Origin: Cupriavidus sp. P-10 | Lineage (GTDB): Bacteria > Pseudomonadota > Gammaproteobacteria > Burkholderiales > Burkholderiaceae | Assembly: GCF_003402535.2 (NCBI RefSeq) | Contig: NZ_AP025171.1 | Span: 806,001-870,000 of the forward strand | Length of the DNA stretch: 64,000 bases | Direction of reading: 5' to 3' | Part shown: positions 26,701-34,318 of the stretch, in pieces | Layout of the letters: the number at the start of each line of letters is the position of its first letter | How positions within the stretch are numbered: the first letter of the stretch is position 1 | The notes under the pieces: generated by a model | What the model was told of the DNA's origin: nothing | What the model saw: the letters and a program-made list of their open reading frames with translations, nothing else | Databases searched by the model: none | Position numbers and translations under genes: made by a program

Positions 26701-27373
26701 GCTGGACACGCTGATCCGCAAGCGCGAGTCGATGCTGACCGACTACCAGAACGCCGCGTACGCAAACCGCTACCGTGAGGCGGTCGAGCGCGTCCGTGCC
26801 GCCGAGCAGAAGCTGGGGGCCGACCGCAAGCTGCCGCTGACCGAAGCGGTGGCGCGCAACCTGGCCAAGCTGATGGCGTACAAGGACGAGTACGAGGTGG
26901 CGCGCCTCTATGCCGATCCGGCGTTCCTCGACAAGCTGCGTGCGCAGTTCGAAGGCGAGCCCGGCCGCGACTACCAGCTCAACTTCTGGCTGGCCCCGCC
27001 CACGCTGACGAATGCGGGCAAGACTGACAGCAAGGGCCATCCCGTGAAGCGCCGCTTCGGCCCGCGCACGCTGACCGCCTTCCGCTTGCTGGCCCGCCTG
27101 AAAGGCCTGCGCGGCACCGCGTTCGACGTGTTCGGCAAGACCGCGGAACGCCGCGCCGAGCGCGCCCTGGTGGCCGGCTACCTGGCCATGGTCGAAGAGT
27201 TCGCTGCGTCGCTGAGCGCCGACAAGATGGACACGGCGCTGGCGCTGGCCGCCTTGCCCGACGACATCCGCGGCTACGGGCACGTCAAGGAAGCCAGCAT
27301 GCAGGCGGCCGCCGCGCGGCGCGAGGCCCTGCTGGCGCAGTACCGCGGGGCGGCACGCCGGGCCGCGGCCTGA
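23798..27373 (+). CDS. Indolepyruvate ferredoxin oxidoreductase, fused alpha/beta/gamma type
   Basis: A 1191-residue fused 2-oxoacid:ferredoxin oxidoreductase, the aerobic-proteobacterial long form of IorAB. It oxidatively decarboxylates arylpyruvates to arylacetyl-CoA with TPP and Fe-S centres. The N-terminal pyrimidine-binding domain starts TAGYISGYRGSPLGG. The TPP-binding core GDGTYFHSG...LFNDAVAMTGG starts near residue 521. A cysteine cluster VCEGCGDCSVKSNC begins near 658 and is followed by CNKDFSCVNGFC. The gamma domain begins VTGVGGTGVVTIGG at about residue 748. It is monocistronic, controlled by the divergent LysR. The substrate could be indolepyruvate, phenylpyruvate or a branched oxoacid. 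Confidence 0.95.
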   Translation: MNAPLPHALLDTLASTSLDDKYTLDKGRVYMSGVQALVRLPMLQKARDRAAGLNTAGYISGYRGSPLGGVDQALWKAKQHLAASDVVFQPGVNEDLAATAVWGSQQVNLFPNASRDGVFSMWYGKGPGVDRSIDVLKHANSAGSSRHGGVLLLAGDDHAAKSSTVAHQSEHVLQAAGIPVLYPSNVQEYLDYGLHGWAMSRYSGLWVSMKCVTDVVESTASVEIDPDRVQVVLPQDFAMPAGGLNIRWPDTPLEQEARLLDHKWYAALAYVRANRLNRVVLDSPDARFGIMTAGKAYLDVRQALVDLGLDDETCARIGIRVYKVGCVWPLEAHGAREFATGLEEILVVEEKRQILEYALKEELYNWREDVRPKVFGKFDQRGNDGGEWSVPRGDWLLPAHYELSPALIAKAIARRLERFDLPEAVRARIAARVAVIEAKEREAAQPRIAVERKPWFCSGCPHNTSTRVPEGSRALAGIGCHYMTLWMDRNTDTFSQMGGEGVAWTGQMHFTSDKHVFANLGDGTYFHSGLLAIRASIAAKANITYKILFNDAVAMTGGQPFDGVLTVPQIAHQVLAEGAKKLVVVTDEPQKYGDGSMLPSGVTVFHRDQLDAVQLELRDTEGVTILIYDQTCATEKRRRRKRGTYPDPARRAFINDAVCEGCGDCSVKSNCLSVEPLETELGTKRRINQSSCNKDFSCVNGFCPSFVTAEGAQVRKPAAAGGKGAGADFDALPLPSLPALERPYGVLVTGVGGTGVVTIGGLLGMAAHLERKGVTVLDMAGLAQKGGAVISHVQIAPAPHDLHATRIATGEARLVIGGDAIVSASSEVLSKTRHGVTAAVVNSANTPTAEFIKNPKWKFPGASAEQDLRNSVGEASAFIDASAWAVTLLADAIYSNPLLLGFAWQKGWIPLQHASLLRAIELNGVSVEKNRQAFEWGRYLAHHGEAAVKALMPDAPAQTAHVVAMPQTLDTLIRKRESMLTDYQNAAYANRYREAVERVRAAEQKLGADRKLPLTEAVARNLAKLMAYKDEYEVARLYADPAFLDKLRAQFEGEPGRDYQLNFWLAPPTLTNAGKTDSKGHPVKRRFGPRTLTAFRLLARLKGLRGTAFDVFGKTAERRAERALVAGYLAMVEEFAASLSADKMDTALALAALPDDIRGYGHVKEASMQAAAARREALLAQYRGAARRAAA

Positions 27374-27470
27374 TCCGCGCCCGCGTGCAACCGGGGGAAA
27401 GCCCGGGCTGGCCGGACCTGACATGGTCCGGCCACAATCGGCTATCCTCCCGGCTGCACCGGAGAATCCC

Positions 27471-27812
27471 TTGACGCAAGACCCCGTATTCCCCCGCAAG
27501 ACCCCCACCGACGATGACGCCATACTGCGCCGCGAGGCCATCCGCTGGATGGCCGAACTGCCCGAGGCCGTGCGGCCGGTGGAACTCGGACGCGCCTTCC
27601 CCCGGATCGTCAATACCGTCGCCGCCAAGTGGTTCGACGCGGTCGGCTGCCGGGAGTACCTGAGCGGCTTGCAGTTCGACGACCGCGGCGGCCGCCAGGG
27701 CTTTTCGTTCGCCGTCGTGCAGGAGATTGCCGCGCTGCGCGAGCATTTCGACGCGGTCTATCCGCCGGGCCACGACGTCTGGCAGAAGGCGTTCGATGCC
27801 GGCCAGCGCTGA
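27471..27812 (+). CDS. Conserved hypothetical protein
   Basis: A predicted soluble protein of 113 residues if started at the TTG at 27471, which follows CCGGAGAATCCC with GGAG at fair spacing. An in-frame ATG at 27423 would give 129 residues but lies in sequence that looks like the promoter region. No signal peptide or membrane helix. It contains PVELGRAFPRIVNTVAAKWF and a YLSGLQFDDRGGRQGFSF block, which look like a compact alpha/beta fold. I do not recognise the family. It lies 97 nt after the large oxidoreductase and ends just before a tandem repeat array, with no functional hint from its neighbours. Confidence 0.65.
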   Translation: MTQDPVFPRKTPTDDDAILRREAIRWMAELPEAVRPVELGRAFPRIVNTVAAKWFDAVGCREYLSGLQFDDRGGRQGFSFAVVQEIAALREHFDAVYPPGHDVWQKAFDAGQR

Positions 27813-27880
27813 CGCGGCTGGAAGCGGAGGCCCTGCGCAGCTGCCGGAGGACGCAACGGTGTTGCAGGCCCCGGCACGGA

Positions 27881-27948
27881 GCTGACAGAGGGACGGGGCT
27901 GACAGAGGGACGGAGCTGACAGAGGGACGGAGCGGGCAGAGGGTCGGG
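27881..27948. repeat. 17-bp tandem repeat, three to four copies
   Basis: GCTGACAGAGGGACGG(A/G) occurs three times almost perfectly, followed by a fourth copy with changes (GCGGGCAGAGGGTCGGG). The array continues into shorter GGACGGAG echoes up to about 27963. It lies in the 242-bp gap before the DUF2501 gene, upstream of its likely promoter (TATAGT at 28009-28014). Confidence 0.88.
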
Positions 27949-28054
27949 GGACGGAGGGACGGAGCCAGAAATCAAAAACGTGCAGATCAGACCCGGGACC
28001 AGCCGCGCTATAGTGGTGCGGCCATTCACGGCATGACCGCACAAGGAGTTCTCC

Positions 28055-28528
28055 ATGGCCGTCTTCTCCCTTGCCGCCACCGTGCGCCGCACCGCGTGGC
28101 TCGCCGTTCCGGCGTCCCTGCTCGTCCTGTCAGGCATCGCCAATGCGCAACTCGGCGACTTGCTGAAATCGACGCCCCTGGGCGGCGGCACCGGCGCCAC
28201 CCAGGGCGCTACCAGCGCGCTGGGCGGCCTGGGCGGGCTGTCGCTGTCATCGCTCACGTCCGGCACTGCCGGCAACGCCGCCGGCGTGATCGAGTTCTGC
28301 ATGAAAAACAACTACCTGAACGCCGATGCCGCCACTTCCGCGGTGAAGGACAAATTGCTCGGCTCGGTGTCCGGCGGGAGCCAGGACAGCGGCTACACCG
28401 ATGGCTCGCGCGGCATCCTGTCCACCAGCGGCGGCAACAAGCTCGACCTGAGCAGCAGCGGCCTGAAGGCCGAAGCCACCAAACAGGTCTGCGACAAGAT
28501 CCTGGCGCAGGGCAAGTCGATGCTCTGA
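28055..28528 (+). CDS. DUF2501 (YjjA-like) secreted protein
   Basis: A 157-residue exported protein with a signal peptide ending at about residue 32 (GIANA-QLGD). The middle is Gly/Ser/Thr-rich (LGGGTGATQG, GGLGGLSLSS). The conserved core is AAGVIEFCMKNNYL, then a VKDKLLG block and a second Cys in ATKQVCDKIL near the C-terminus. These match DUF2501, the family of E. coli YjjA, whose function is unknown. The two Cys could form a disulfide in the periplasm. AAGGAG lies 6 to 7 nt before the ATG. A TATAGT -10 candidate at 28009-28014 suggests its own promoter just after the 17-bp repeat array. Confidence 0.85.
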   Translation: MAVFSLAATVRRTAWLAVPASLLVLSGIANAQLGDLLKSTPLGGGTGATQGATSALGGLGGLSLSSLTSGTAGNAAGVIEFCMKNNYLNADAATSAVKDKLLGSVSGGSQDSGYTDGSRGILSTSGGNKLDLSSSGLKAEATKQVCDKILAQGKSML

Positions 28529-28622
28529 CCAGCCGCGCCACGCGCCCGCGCCTTCACTTCCCGACATTGTCATCGCGGCGTGATAACGTCGCGCGAGGCA
28601 AATTTCACGTGGGGGAGCAGGC

Positions 28623-29669
28623 ATGCAAGCGGGCATTGTCGAGGCGGGCTATGGATCGGACCCGGTCGGCCTGGTCAGCGGTTTCCTGTTCGCGCCCGGC
28701 GGCGCCGTGCGCGAGATCGATTCGCGGGGCGCTGCGGCATGGCTGCAGCAGGCGCCGCAGGATGCCGCGCACGAGCGGCCCCTTCGCCCCCTCGGCCCTT
28801 TCCTCTGGCTGCATTTCAACCTGTCGCACAGCGCCTGCGAACGCTGGATGAAAGCGCACCTGGAGTTGCCGGACGAGTACTTCGAGGCGCTGCGACAGGG
28901 CTCGCGCTCGACGCGGATCGAGCGGCAGGACGCCGCCTTGCTGGCCGTGGTCAACGATGTGATCTACAACTTCGGCGTCACATCGACGGACATCTCCACC
29001 ATGTGGGCCCATGCCGACCACCGCCTGCTGGTCACGGCGCGGGCGCGGCCTTTGCGCTCGGTGGACCGGCTGCGCGAGGCGGTGCGGCACGGCGAGGCCT
29101 TCCGCTCGCCGCTGGACCTGATGGTGCACCTGCTGCGCGACCAGGCCGACGTGCTGGTGCAGATCGTGCGCGAGACCGGCGTGAACGTCGACCAGATCGA
29201 GGACCAGCTGCTGTCGCAGCGCCTGCAGGGCAACCGGGCCGACCTCGGCGCGATGCGCCGCGGGCTGGTGCGGCTGCAAAGGCTGCTGGCGCCCGAGCCG
29301 GGCGCGCTGTTCCGGCTGCTGAACCGGCTGCCGGCGTGGCTGCAGGAAACCGACCTGCAGGAGCTGCGCGAATCGACCGAAGAGTTCTCGCTGGTGCTCA
29401 ACGACCTTGCCGCGCTGGTCGAACGCATCAAGTTGCTGCAGGAAGAGATCGCCGCCAAGCTCAACGAGCAGACCAACCGCACGCTGTTCACGCTGACGCT
29501 GGTCACCGTGCTGGCGCTGCCGATCAATATCGTGGCCGGCTTCTTTGGCATGAACGTGGGCGGCATCCCGCTGGCCGAGCATCCGCACGGATTCTGGGTG
29601 CTGGTGGCGCTGGTGGCCAGCTTTACCGTGCTGGCGGGGCGCTGGGCGTTCCGCAAGCAGCAAGGCTAG
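28623..29669 (+). CDS. CorA/ZntB family divalent cation transporter
   Basis: A 348-residue transporter with a large soluble N-terminal domain and two C-terminal membrane helices (about residues 295-313 and 323-342). The pore signature GMN appears in VAGFFGMNVGGIPL between them. The long cytoplasmic helix region (LLQETDLQELRESTEEFSLV) is typical. Sequence style is closer to ZntB (zinc) than to CorA (magnesium), as shown by SVDRLREAVRHGEAFRSPLD; this is a family-level judgement. The family works as a homopentamer in the inner membrane. It starts after GGGGGAGCAGGC. It is not visibly co-transcribed with neighbours, and a LysR fragment directly follows the stop. Confidence 0.88.
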   Translation: MQAGIVEAGYGSDPVGLVSGFLFAPGGAVREIDSRGAAAWLQQAPQDAAHERPLRPLGPFLWLHFNLSHSACERWMKAHLELPDEYFEALRQGSRSTRIERQDAALLAVVNDVIYNFGVTSTDISTMWAHADHRLLVTARARPLRSVDRLREAVRHGEAFRSPLDLMVHLLRDQADVLVQIVRETGVNVDQIEDQLLSQRLQGNRADLGAMRRGLVRLQRLLAPEPGALFRLLNRLPAWLQETDLQELRESTEEFSLVLNDLAALVERIKLLQEEIAAKLNEQTNRTLFTLTLVTVLALPINIVAGFFGMNVGGIPLAEHPHGFWVLVALVASFTVLAGRWAFRKQQG

Positions 29670-30143
29670 GTGCGCCCCGGCCGGGCTGGCATGCCGCCAG
29701 TGTGTGCCGGATCCCCTCGGCGTACGGCGTCTTGCGGATCGGCCCGATCAGCCGCCGCGCACGAGCGCTACCTGGCCGCACACGCGGTGCCGCAGTCACT
29801 GGAGGAACTGGCCGGGTTTGCCATGATCGGCTTCGACCGGGAGACGCCGTTTATCCGCCGCCTGCTGGAGCGCTTTCCGGCGTTTCCTTGCGAACGCAGG
29901 GCCTTCCGCCCCGACAGTGACCTGGCGCAACTGGGCGCCATCCGCGCCGGGTTCGGCATCGGCGTGTGCCAGTCCGCGCTGGCGGCGCGCGACCCGCGGC
30001 TGGTCAGGGTGTTGCGCGGCGAGTTTTCCGTGCAGATGGATACGTGGGTCGCCATGCACGAAGACCTGCGCGCCAGCGCGCGCTGCGCGGCCACGTTTGC
30101 CGCGCAGGTGGCGGGACTGCGCGGCTACGCGGAAGGCGCGTAG
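29670..30143 (+). pseudogene. LysR regulator remnant (C-terminal half only)
   Basis: Residues from HERYLAAHAVPQSLEELAGF onward, through RRAFRPDSDLAQLGAIRAGFG and ALAARDPRLVRVLRGEFSVQ, read as the second half of a LysR effector-binding domain, ending AATFAAQVAGLRGY. The helix-turn-helix and the first half of the effector domain are missing; the CorA stop ends exactly where this frame begins. Just upstream, a neighbouring frame gives LRIGPISRR, a plausible LysR continuation, so a frameshift near 29755 probably precedes the break. No start codon has a ribosome site. It looks like the stump of a gene lost when the CorA gene or its flank moved in. Confidence 0.7.
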
Positions 30144-30245
30144 CCGCGGCGCCTGTCAGGTGGCGCTCTTGCGATCCCTGCGAGCGCTGCTGGCGCAAAG
30201 CGCAAGGATCGCAGCCGGGCCGGCACTGCTCAGCCAACTCCGGCG

Positions 30246-31232
30246 CTACTCAGGCGTGACGCCAGTGGCCTTGATCATCCGGGCCACCACCGGCTCCTGC
30301 GTATCGAACTCGCGCCGGAATTCGGCACCGCTGCTGCCGGCCGGATGGAGCGACAGCGCATCGAGCCGTGCGCGCATGGCCGGGGACTGGATCGAGGCGC
30401 GCGCTTCGGCTTCCAGCTTTGCCTGGATCGGCGCCGGCGTGCCGGCACGCGCGAACAGGCCGATCCAGGCCGGCGAGCGCAGCTCCTGCTCCGCCAGGCC
30501 GGCCTCGGCCATGGTCGGCACGTCGGGCAGTTCCCTGATGCGCTTGTCGGCAAGCACCGCCAGTGCGCGGATGCGGCCGCTGCGGACCTGCGGGCCGAGC
30601 GTGGTCATCGAGCCGACCGCCCAGGCGATGTTGCCGCCGATCATGTCCTGCACCATCGGCATTTCGCCCTTGTAGGCGACATGGGCCATGTCCAGGCCGC
30701 GCGACTGGTTGAAGTAGGCGCCGACCAGGTGCGGCAGCGCGCCGACGCCGTAGGAGCCGTAGCTGACCTTGCCGGGGTTTTTCGCGGCCCAGGCCAGCAG
30801 TTCCTGCACGTTCCTGGCCGGCACGTCGCGGTGGACGGCCAGGATGATCTTGCCGACGGCGAGCTTGCTGATAAATGCCAGGTCGCGCCGCGCGTCGTAC
30901 GAAACGTTGCGGTACAGGTGCGGCGTATTGACCAGCGGCGTGGAGTGGGTGAGCAGCAGGGTATAGCCGTCCGGCGCGGCGCGGGTCACGGCCTGGACCG
31001 CGATCACGCCGTTGCCGCCGCCCTTGTTGTCGATCACAACGGGCTGGCCCAGGCGTTTGCCAAGGTCTTCGGCCAGCGCGCGGGCCACGGCGTCGGTGGC
31101 GCCGCCCGGTGGCGCGGGCACGACCATGGTGATCGGGCGCGACGGGTAGCCTTGCGCGCTGCATGCGGCGCTCCAGGCGCCAAGGGTCATCGTAGCGATC
31201 GTGGCGATCGCAATCAGGAATGGTTTGCGCAT
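30246..31232 (-). CDS. Bug/TctC family periplasmic solute-binding receptor
   Basis: A 328-residue receptor from the ATG at 31232, with AAGGTG 6 nt upstream; a GTG three codons earlier overlaps that site. Residues 1-26 are a signal peptide (LIAIATIATMTLGAWSAACS). Family motifs are YPSRPITMVVPAPPGGATD, LGQPVVIDNKGGGNGVI and APDGYTLLL. It is the last gene of a five-gene leftward operon with an acyl-CoA ligase, two acyl-CoA dehydrogenases and a CoA transferase. It therefore probably captures the carboxylate that the operon breaks down. It is clearly paralogous in layout to the Bug/ligase pair at the left of the window. Confidence 0.93.
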   Translation of the reverse strand: MRKPFLIAIATIATMTLGAWSAACSAQGYPSRPITMVVPAPPGGATDAVARALAEDLGKRLGQPVVIDNKGGGNGVIAVQAVTRAAPDGYTLLLTHSTPLVNTPHLYRNVSYDARRDLAFISKLAVGKIILAVHRDVPARNVQELLAWAAKNPGKVSYGSYGVGALPHLVGAYFNQSRGLDMAHVAYKGEMPMVQDMIGGNIAWAVGSMTTLGPQVRSGRIRALAVLADKRIRELPDVPTMAEAGLAEQELRSPAWIGLFARAGTPAPIQAKLEAEARASIQSPAMRARLDALSLHPAGSSGAEFRREFDTQEPVVARMIKATGVTPE

Positions 31233-31272
31233 CTTGTTCACCTTGTAAGGAGGGAGGGATCGGCGTGGCGCC

Positions 31273-32994
31273 TCAGCTCCCGGTCATTTCCTGCTCCTGC
31301 AGTTCGCGCCATGCGATCTTGCCGGTGGCGGAGCGCGGCAGGCGCTCGACAAACTGCACGATGCGCGGTGCCTTGTAGTTGGCCATGCTGGCCCGGCACC
31401 AGTCGATCAGCGCTGACTCGGAAGCCTGCTGCGCGCCGTCGCGCAACACGATCACCGCCTTCACGGTCTCGCCGCGGTGCGGGTCGCGCGCGGCGATGAC
31501 GCAGGCTTCGAGGATGGCGGGGTGGGTGTGCAGGATCGCTTCGACCTCGGCCGGCCACACCTTGTAGCCCGAGGCGTTGACCATGCGCTTGAGGCGGTCG
31601 CGCATGCGGAAGTAGCCGTCGGCGTCGACGCTGGCCAGGTCGCCGGTGCGGAAGAAGCGCTTGCCGTCGATGGCGATAAAGCTCTCCTCATTGGCGCAAG
31701 GCTTGTTCCAGTAGCCCAGCATCACCTGCGCGCCGTGCACCACGATCTCGCCGACCTCGCCCTGCGGCACTTCTGCGAGCGTCTCCGGGTCGATTACGCG
31801 TGCGTCGACGCCGTAGGTCGGCACGCCCAGGTGGCCGCTGCGCGGCGCCGCCATCGGGTTGGCGATGATGAACGACGCCGTCTCGGTCAGGCCGTAACCT
31901 TCGACGAACTGCAGCCCGTAGCGCTCCTTCATCAGCCGCGCGGTGCTGTCCGGCACGGCCGCGCCGCCGCCGACCACGCACGCCAGGCTGCCCAGCTCGA
32001 ACGACTCGAGGCCGGGCTGCGCGAAGAACTCCACCAGCATCGGCGGCGGCGCGGCCCAGAACGTGACGCGGTGGCGCGCGATCAGCTGGGCGGCGGTGCG
32101 CCGGTCCCAGCGCGGCAGCAGCACGATGGTGCCACCCAGGTACACGGGCGCGTTGATGCCGCTCTGCAGCCCAAGCAGGTGGAACATCGGTGCCACCGCC
32201 AGGAAAGTCGATTCGGCATGCGAACGCCGCCACAGCTGCGAGCCCGCCACCGACACCATCACCGTGCGGTGCGTATGCATGCAGGCCTTGGGCGCGCCGG
32301 TGGTGCCCGAGGTATAGGGCAGCATGCACAGGTCGTCGGGCGTGCTGCCATAGACATGCGGCGCAAGCGCGCACGCCATCGCATGCCTCCAGTGAACCGC
32401 CCCGTCGGGCAAGGCCGCGCCATCGCTGCGCGCGCGCACCCAGTCGGGAATGGCCAGCGTGTCGTCGTCATGCCCGGGCAGGGCATCGCCGTAGTGATGC
32501 ACGATCAGGTGCCGCAGCGGCGTCTGCCCCAGCAGCGGCGCGATCTGGCCGCCCAGCTCGCCGGCGGCAAAGGCCGCGACCGCGCCGCTGTCGGTAACGA
32601 TGTGGCGCAGCTCGTCGGCCAGCAGCATGGCATTGGCCGGCACCACCACCGCGCCGGCGCGCAGGATGGCAAAGTAGGCAACGATGAACTGCGGGCAGTT
32701 CTGGCTGAACAGCACCACGCGGTCACCGGGATAGACGCCGCAAGCGTGCTGCAGGTAGCCGGCCATGCGCTCGGCCTGCGCCAGCAGCGCGGCGTAGGTG
32801 GTGGCGCCATGGTAGAACTGGATTGCCACCTTGTCCGGGAAGCGCCTCGCTGACAGCGCCAGGTTCTCGAACACGGTGGTGTGCGGCGGATGGAACACGC
32901 GCGGCACGTCGCCGAGCGTGATGCGGGGCCCGGCCGACAGCGGGCCGGCCGGCGCGGCGACGATGTTTGCGTCGCCGGCGGGATCGATGGTCAT
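31273..32994 (-). CDS. AMP-dependent acyl-CoA synthetase, long type
   Basis: A 573-residue adenylate-forming ligase. The P-loop is MLPYTSGTTGAPKACMHTHR near residue 210. The hinge is FFRTGDLASVDADGYF, followed by RMRDRLKRMVNASGYKVWPA, near 430-465. The catalytic Lys is in PRSATGKIAWRELQ at the C-terminus. The start at 32994 (MTIDPAGDAN) follows GGAGGTC-type sequence; the frame stays open far upstream, but that part is antisense shadow of the dehydrogenase gene. It lies between the acyl-CoA dehydrogenase (47 nt away) and the Bug gene (40 nt). As the cluster also has a CoA transferase, it may activate a different acid or act in parallel. Confidence 0.9.
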   Translation of the reverse strand: MTIDPAGDANIVAAPAGPLSAGPRITLGDVPRVFHPPHTTVFENLALSARRFPDKVAIQFYHGATTYAALLAQAERMAGYLQHACGVYPGDRVVLFSQNCPQFIVAYFAILRAGAVVVPANAMLLADELRHIVTDSGAVAAFAAGELGGQIAPLLGQTPLRHLIVHHYGDALPGHDDDTLAIPDWVRARSDGAALPDGAVHWRHAMACALAPHVYGSTPDDLCMLPYTSGTTGAPKACMHTHRTVMVSVAGSQLWRRSHAESTFLAVAPMFHLLGLQSGINAPVYLGGTIVLLPRWDRRTAAQLIARHRVTFWAAPPPMLVEFFAQPGLESFELGSLACVVGGGAAVPDSTARLMKERYGLQFVEGYGLTETASFIIANPMAAPRSGHLGVPTYGVDARVIDPETLAEVPQGEVGEIVVHGAQVMLGYWNKPCANEESFIAIDGKRFFRTGDLASVDADGYFRMRDRLKRMVNASGYKVWPAEVEAILHTHPAILEACVIAARDPHRGETVKAVIVLRDGAQQASESALIDWCRASMANYKAPRIVQFVERLPRSATGKIAWRELQEQEMTGS

Positions 32995-33041
32995 GGAGGT
33001 CTCCTCTGTGGGATGCGGTGGCCGCGCGCACGCGGCGGCTT

Positions 33042-34274
33042 TCAGAATGCGGTGTCGCCGTCCAGCAGCCGGCGCGCGATATTGCGGCGCTGGATCTCCG
33101 AGGTGCCGTCCGGGATGCGCATGGTGCGCGCCCAGCGGTAGCCCGCTTCCAGGCGCAGCTCGTTGGTCAGACCCATGCCGCCGTGGACCTGCATGGCGCG
33201 GTCGAAGACCCGGCCCACCATCTCGGTGGCTGCGGCCTTGACCATCGACACTTCCTTGGTGGCGGGCTTGCCGTGGTCGACCAGCCAGGCGCAATGCCGG
33301 ATCATTGACTTGGCGGCGTAGATGTCCATCGCGCTTTCTGCCAGCATGATCTGCACGGCCTGATGCTCGGCGATGGGCTGGCCGAAGGTCTTGCGCACCC
33401 TGGCGTAGGCCAGCGCCTGGTCCAGCGCCCACTGCGCCAGCCCGACGCAGCTGGCGGCCATGCTCAGGCGGCCGGCGTTGACGCCGTCCAGCGCCACGCT
33501 GAGGCCGCGGTCCACCGGGCCGAGGCGGTGGCTGTCGGGCACGCGCACGTTGTCCAGCGAGATGATGCCGATGTCGGCGCCGAGGTGGCCCATCACCGGG
33601 ATCACGCTGGGCACCGAGAAGCCAGGTATATTGGTGCGCAGGAAGAAGCCGGTGATGCCGCCGCGTCGCGCACGGGCCTGCTCTTCGTCGGTGATGGCAA
33701 AGATCATGGCGTAGTCGGCATACGGCGCGTTGGTGATCCATTGCTTGGTGCCGTGGATGACCCAGTGGTCGCCGTCGCGCACGGCGCGCGTGCGCATGCC
33801 GAGCACGTCGGAGCCGGCATCGGGTTCGGACAGGCCGAAGCACATGGTGCTCGCGCCGCTGGCCAGTTCGCCGTGCACGGTCTCCAGCAGCGCGGGCTCC
33901 ATGTGCCTGAGCACCGGCGACAGGCCGTTGGTGAAAGGCGAGGGCAGTACCACGGTCTGCACCAGGTGGCGCTCCGGCCCGCAATGGGCGTTCAGGCGCT
34001 CCTGGATATAGACCGCCGCCTGCGGGCCGAGGCCGCCGCCACCCAGCGACTCGGCGCTCAGTGCGGTATAGAAGCCCAGCTCAGCCGAGCGCATGCGCAC
34101 CTGGCGGCGCAGTGCCAGCACTTCGGGCGCGTAGCGGCCGTCGGCGGTGTAGACGGTGCGCTCGCTGGCCAGCAACGCGCGGTGCTCGTGCTCTAGCGCC
34201 GCGACCTCGCGGTCAATGAACTTGAGCAGGGCGTCGCCGAACTCGACCCATTCGCTCGGGATCTCGAAATCCAT
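33042..34274 (-). CDS. Acyl-CoA dehydrogenase (Asp catalytic-base type)
   Basis: A 410-residue flavoprotein dehydrogenase. Family blocks are CFGLSEPDAGSD (flavin loop), WVIHGTKQWITNA, KTFGQPIAEHQAVQ and MQVHGGMGLTNELRLE. In most members the catalytic base is a Glu in YEGTxEIQ; here the segment reads RIPDGTSEIQ, so Asp (about residue 389) takes that position, as in ACAD10/11-like subfamilies with longer or branched acyl substrates. The start at 34274 follows AGGAGAACACC. It is third in the leftward operon, after the CoA transferase (44 nt gap). The substrate is unknown, but it should be a CoA ester made by the neighbouring transferase or ligase. Confidence 0.9.
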   Translation of the reverse strand: MDFEIPSEWVEFGDALLKFIDREVAALEHEHRALLASERTVYTADGRYAPEVLALRRQVRMRSAELGFYTALSAESLGGGGLGPQAAVYIQERLNAHCGPERHLVQTVVLPSPFTNGLSPVLRHMEPALLETVHGELASGASTMCFGLSEPDAGSDVLGMRTRAVRDGDHWVIHGTKQWITNAPYADYAMIFAITDEEQARARRGGITGFFLRTNIPGFSVPSVIPVMGHLGADIGIISLDNVRVPDSHRLGPVDRGLSVALDGVNAGRLSMAASCVGLAQWALDQALAYARVRKTFGQPIAEHQAVQIMLAESAMDIYAAKSMIRHCAWLVDHGKPATKEVSMVKAAATEMVGRVFDRAMQVHGGMGLTNELRLEAGYRWARTMRIPDGTSEIQRRNIARRLLDGDTAF

Positions 34275-34318
34275 CTTGGTGTTCTCCTGGTGTGGTATGC
34301 CGGGTATGGCCGCGCCGC

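Noticed and set aside
23810..27628. A 1272-codon open frame antisense to the oxidoreductase gene
   Set aside because: High-GC codon bias keeps the complementary frame open. It is rich in His, Arg, Gly and Ala with no family motif, and the sense strand encodes a clear enzyme.
28580..29920. A rightward frame of 446 codons overlapping the CorA-like gene
   Set aside because: It runs out of frame with the clear transporter gene and has an Arg/Ala/Gly-rich shadow composition. Only its last part (LRIGPISRR) is useful, as a hint of the frameshifted LysR remnant.
30164..30240. Inverted segments TTGCGATCC and GGATCGCA as a terminator after the LysR remnant
   Set aside because: The arms are 8 bp with a loop of over 30 nt, the right arm has a mismatch and there is no T-run. 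Too weak to list.
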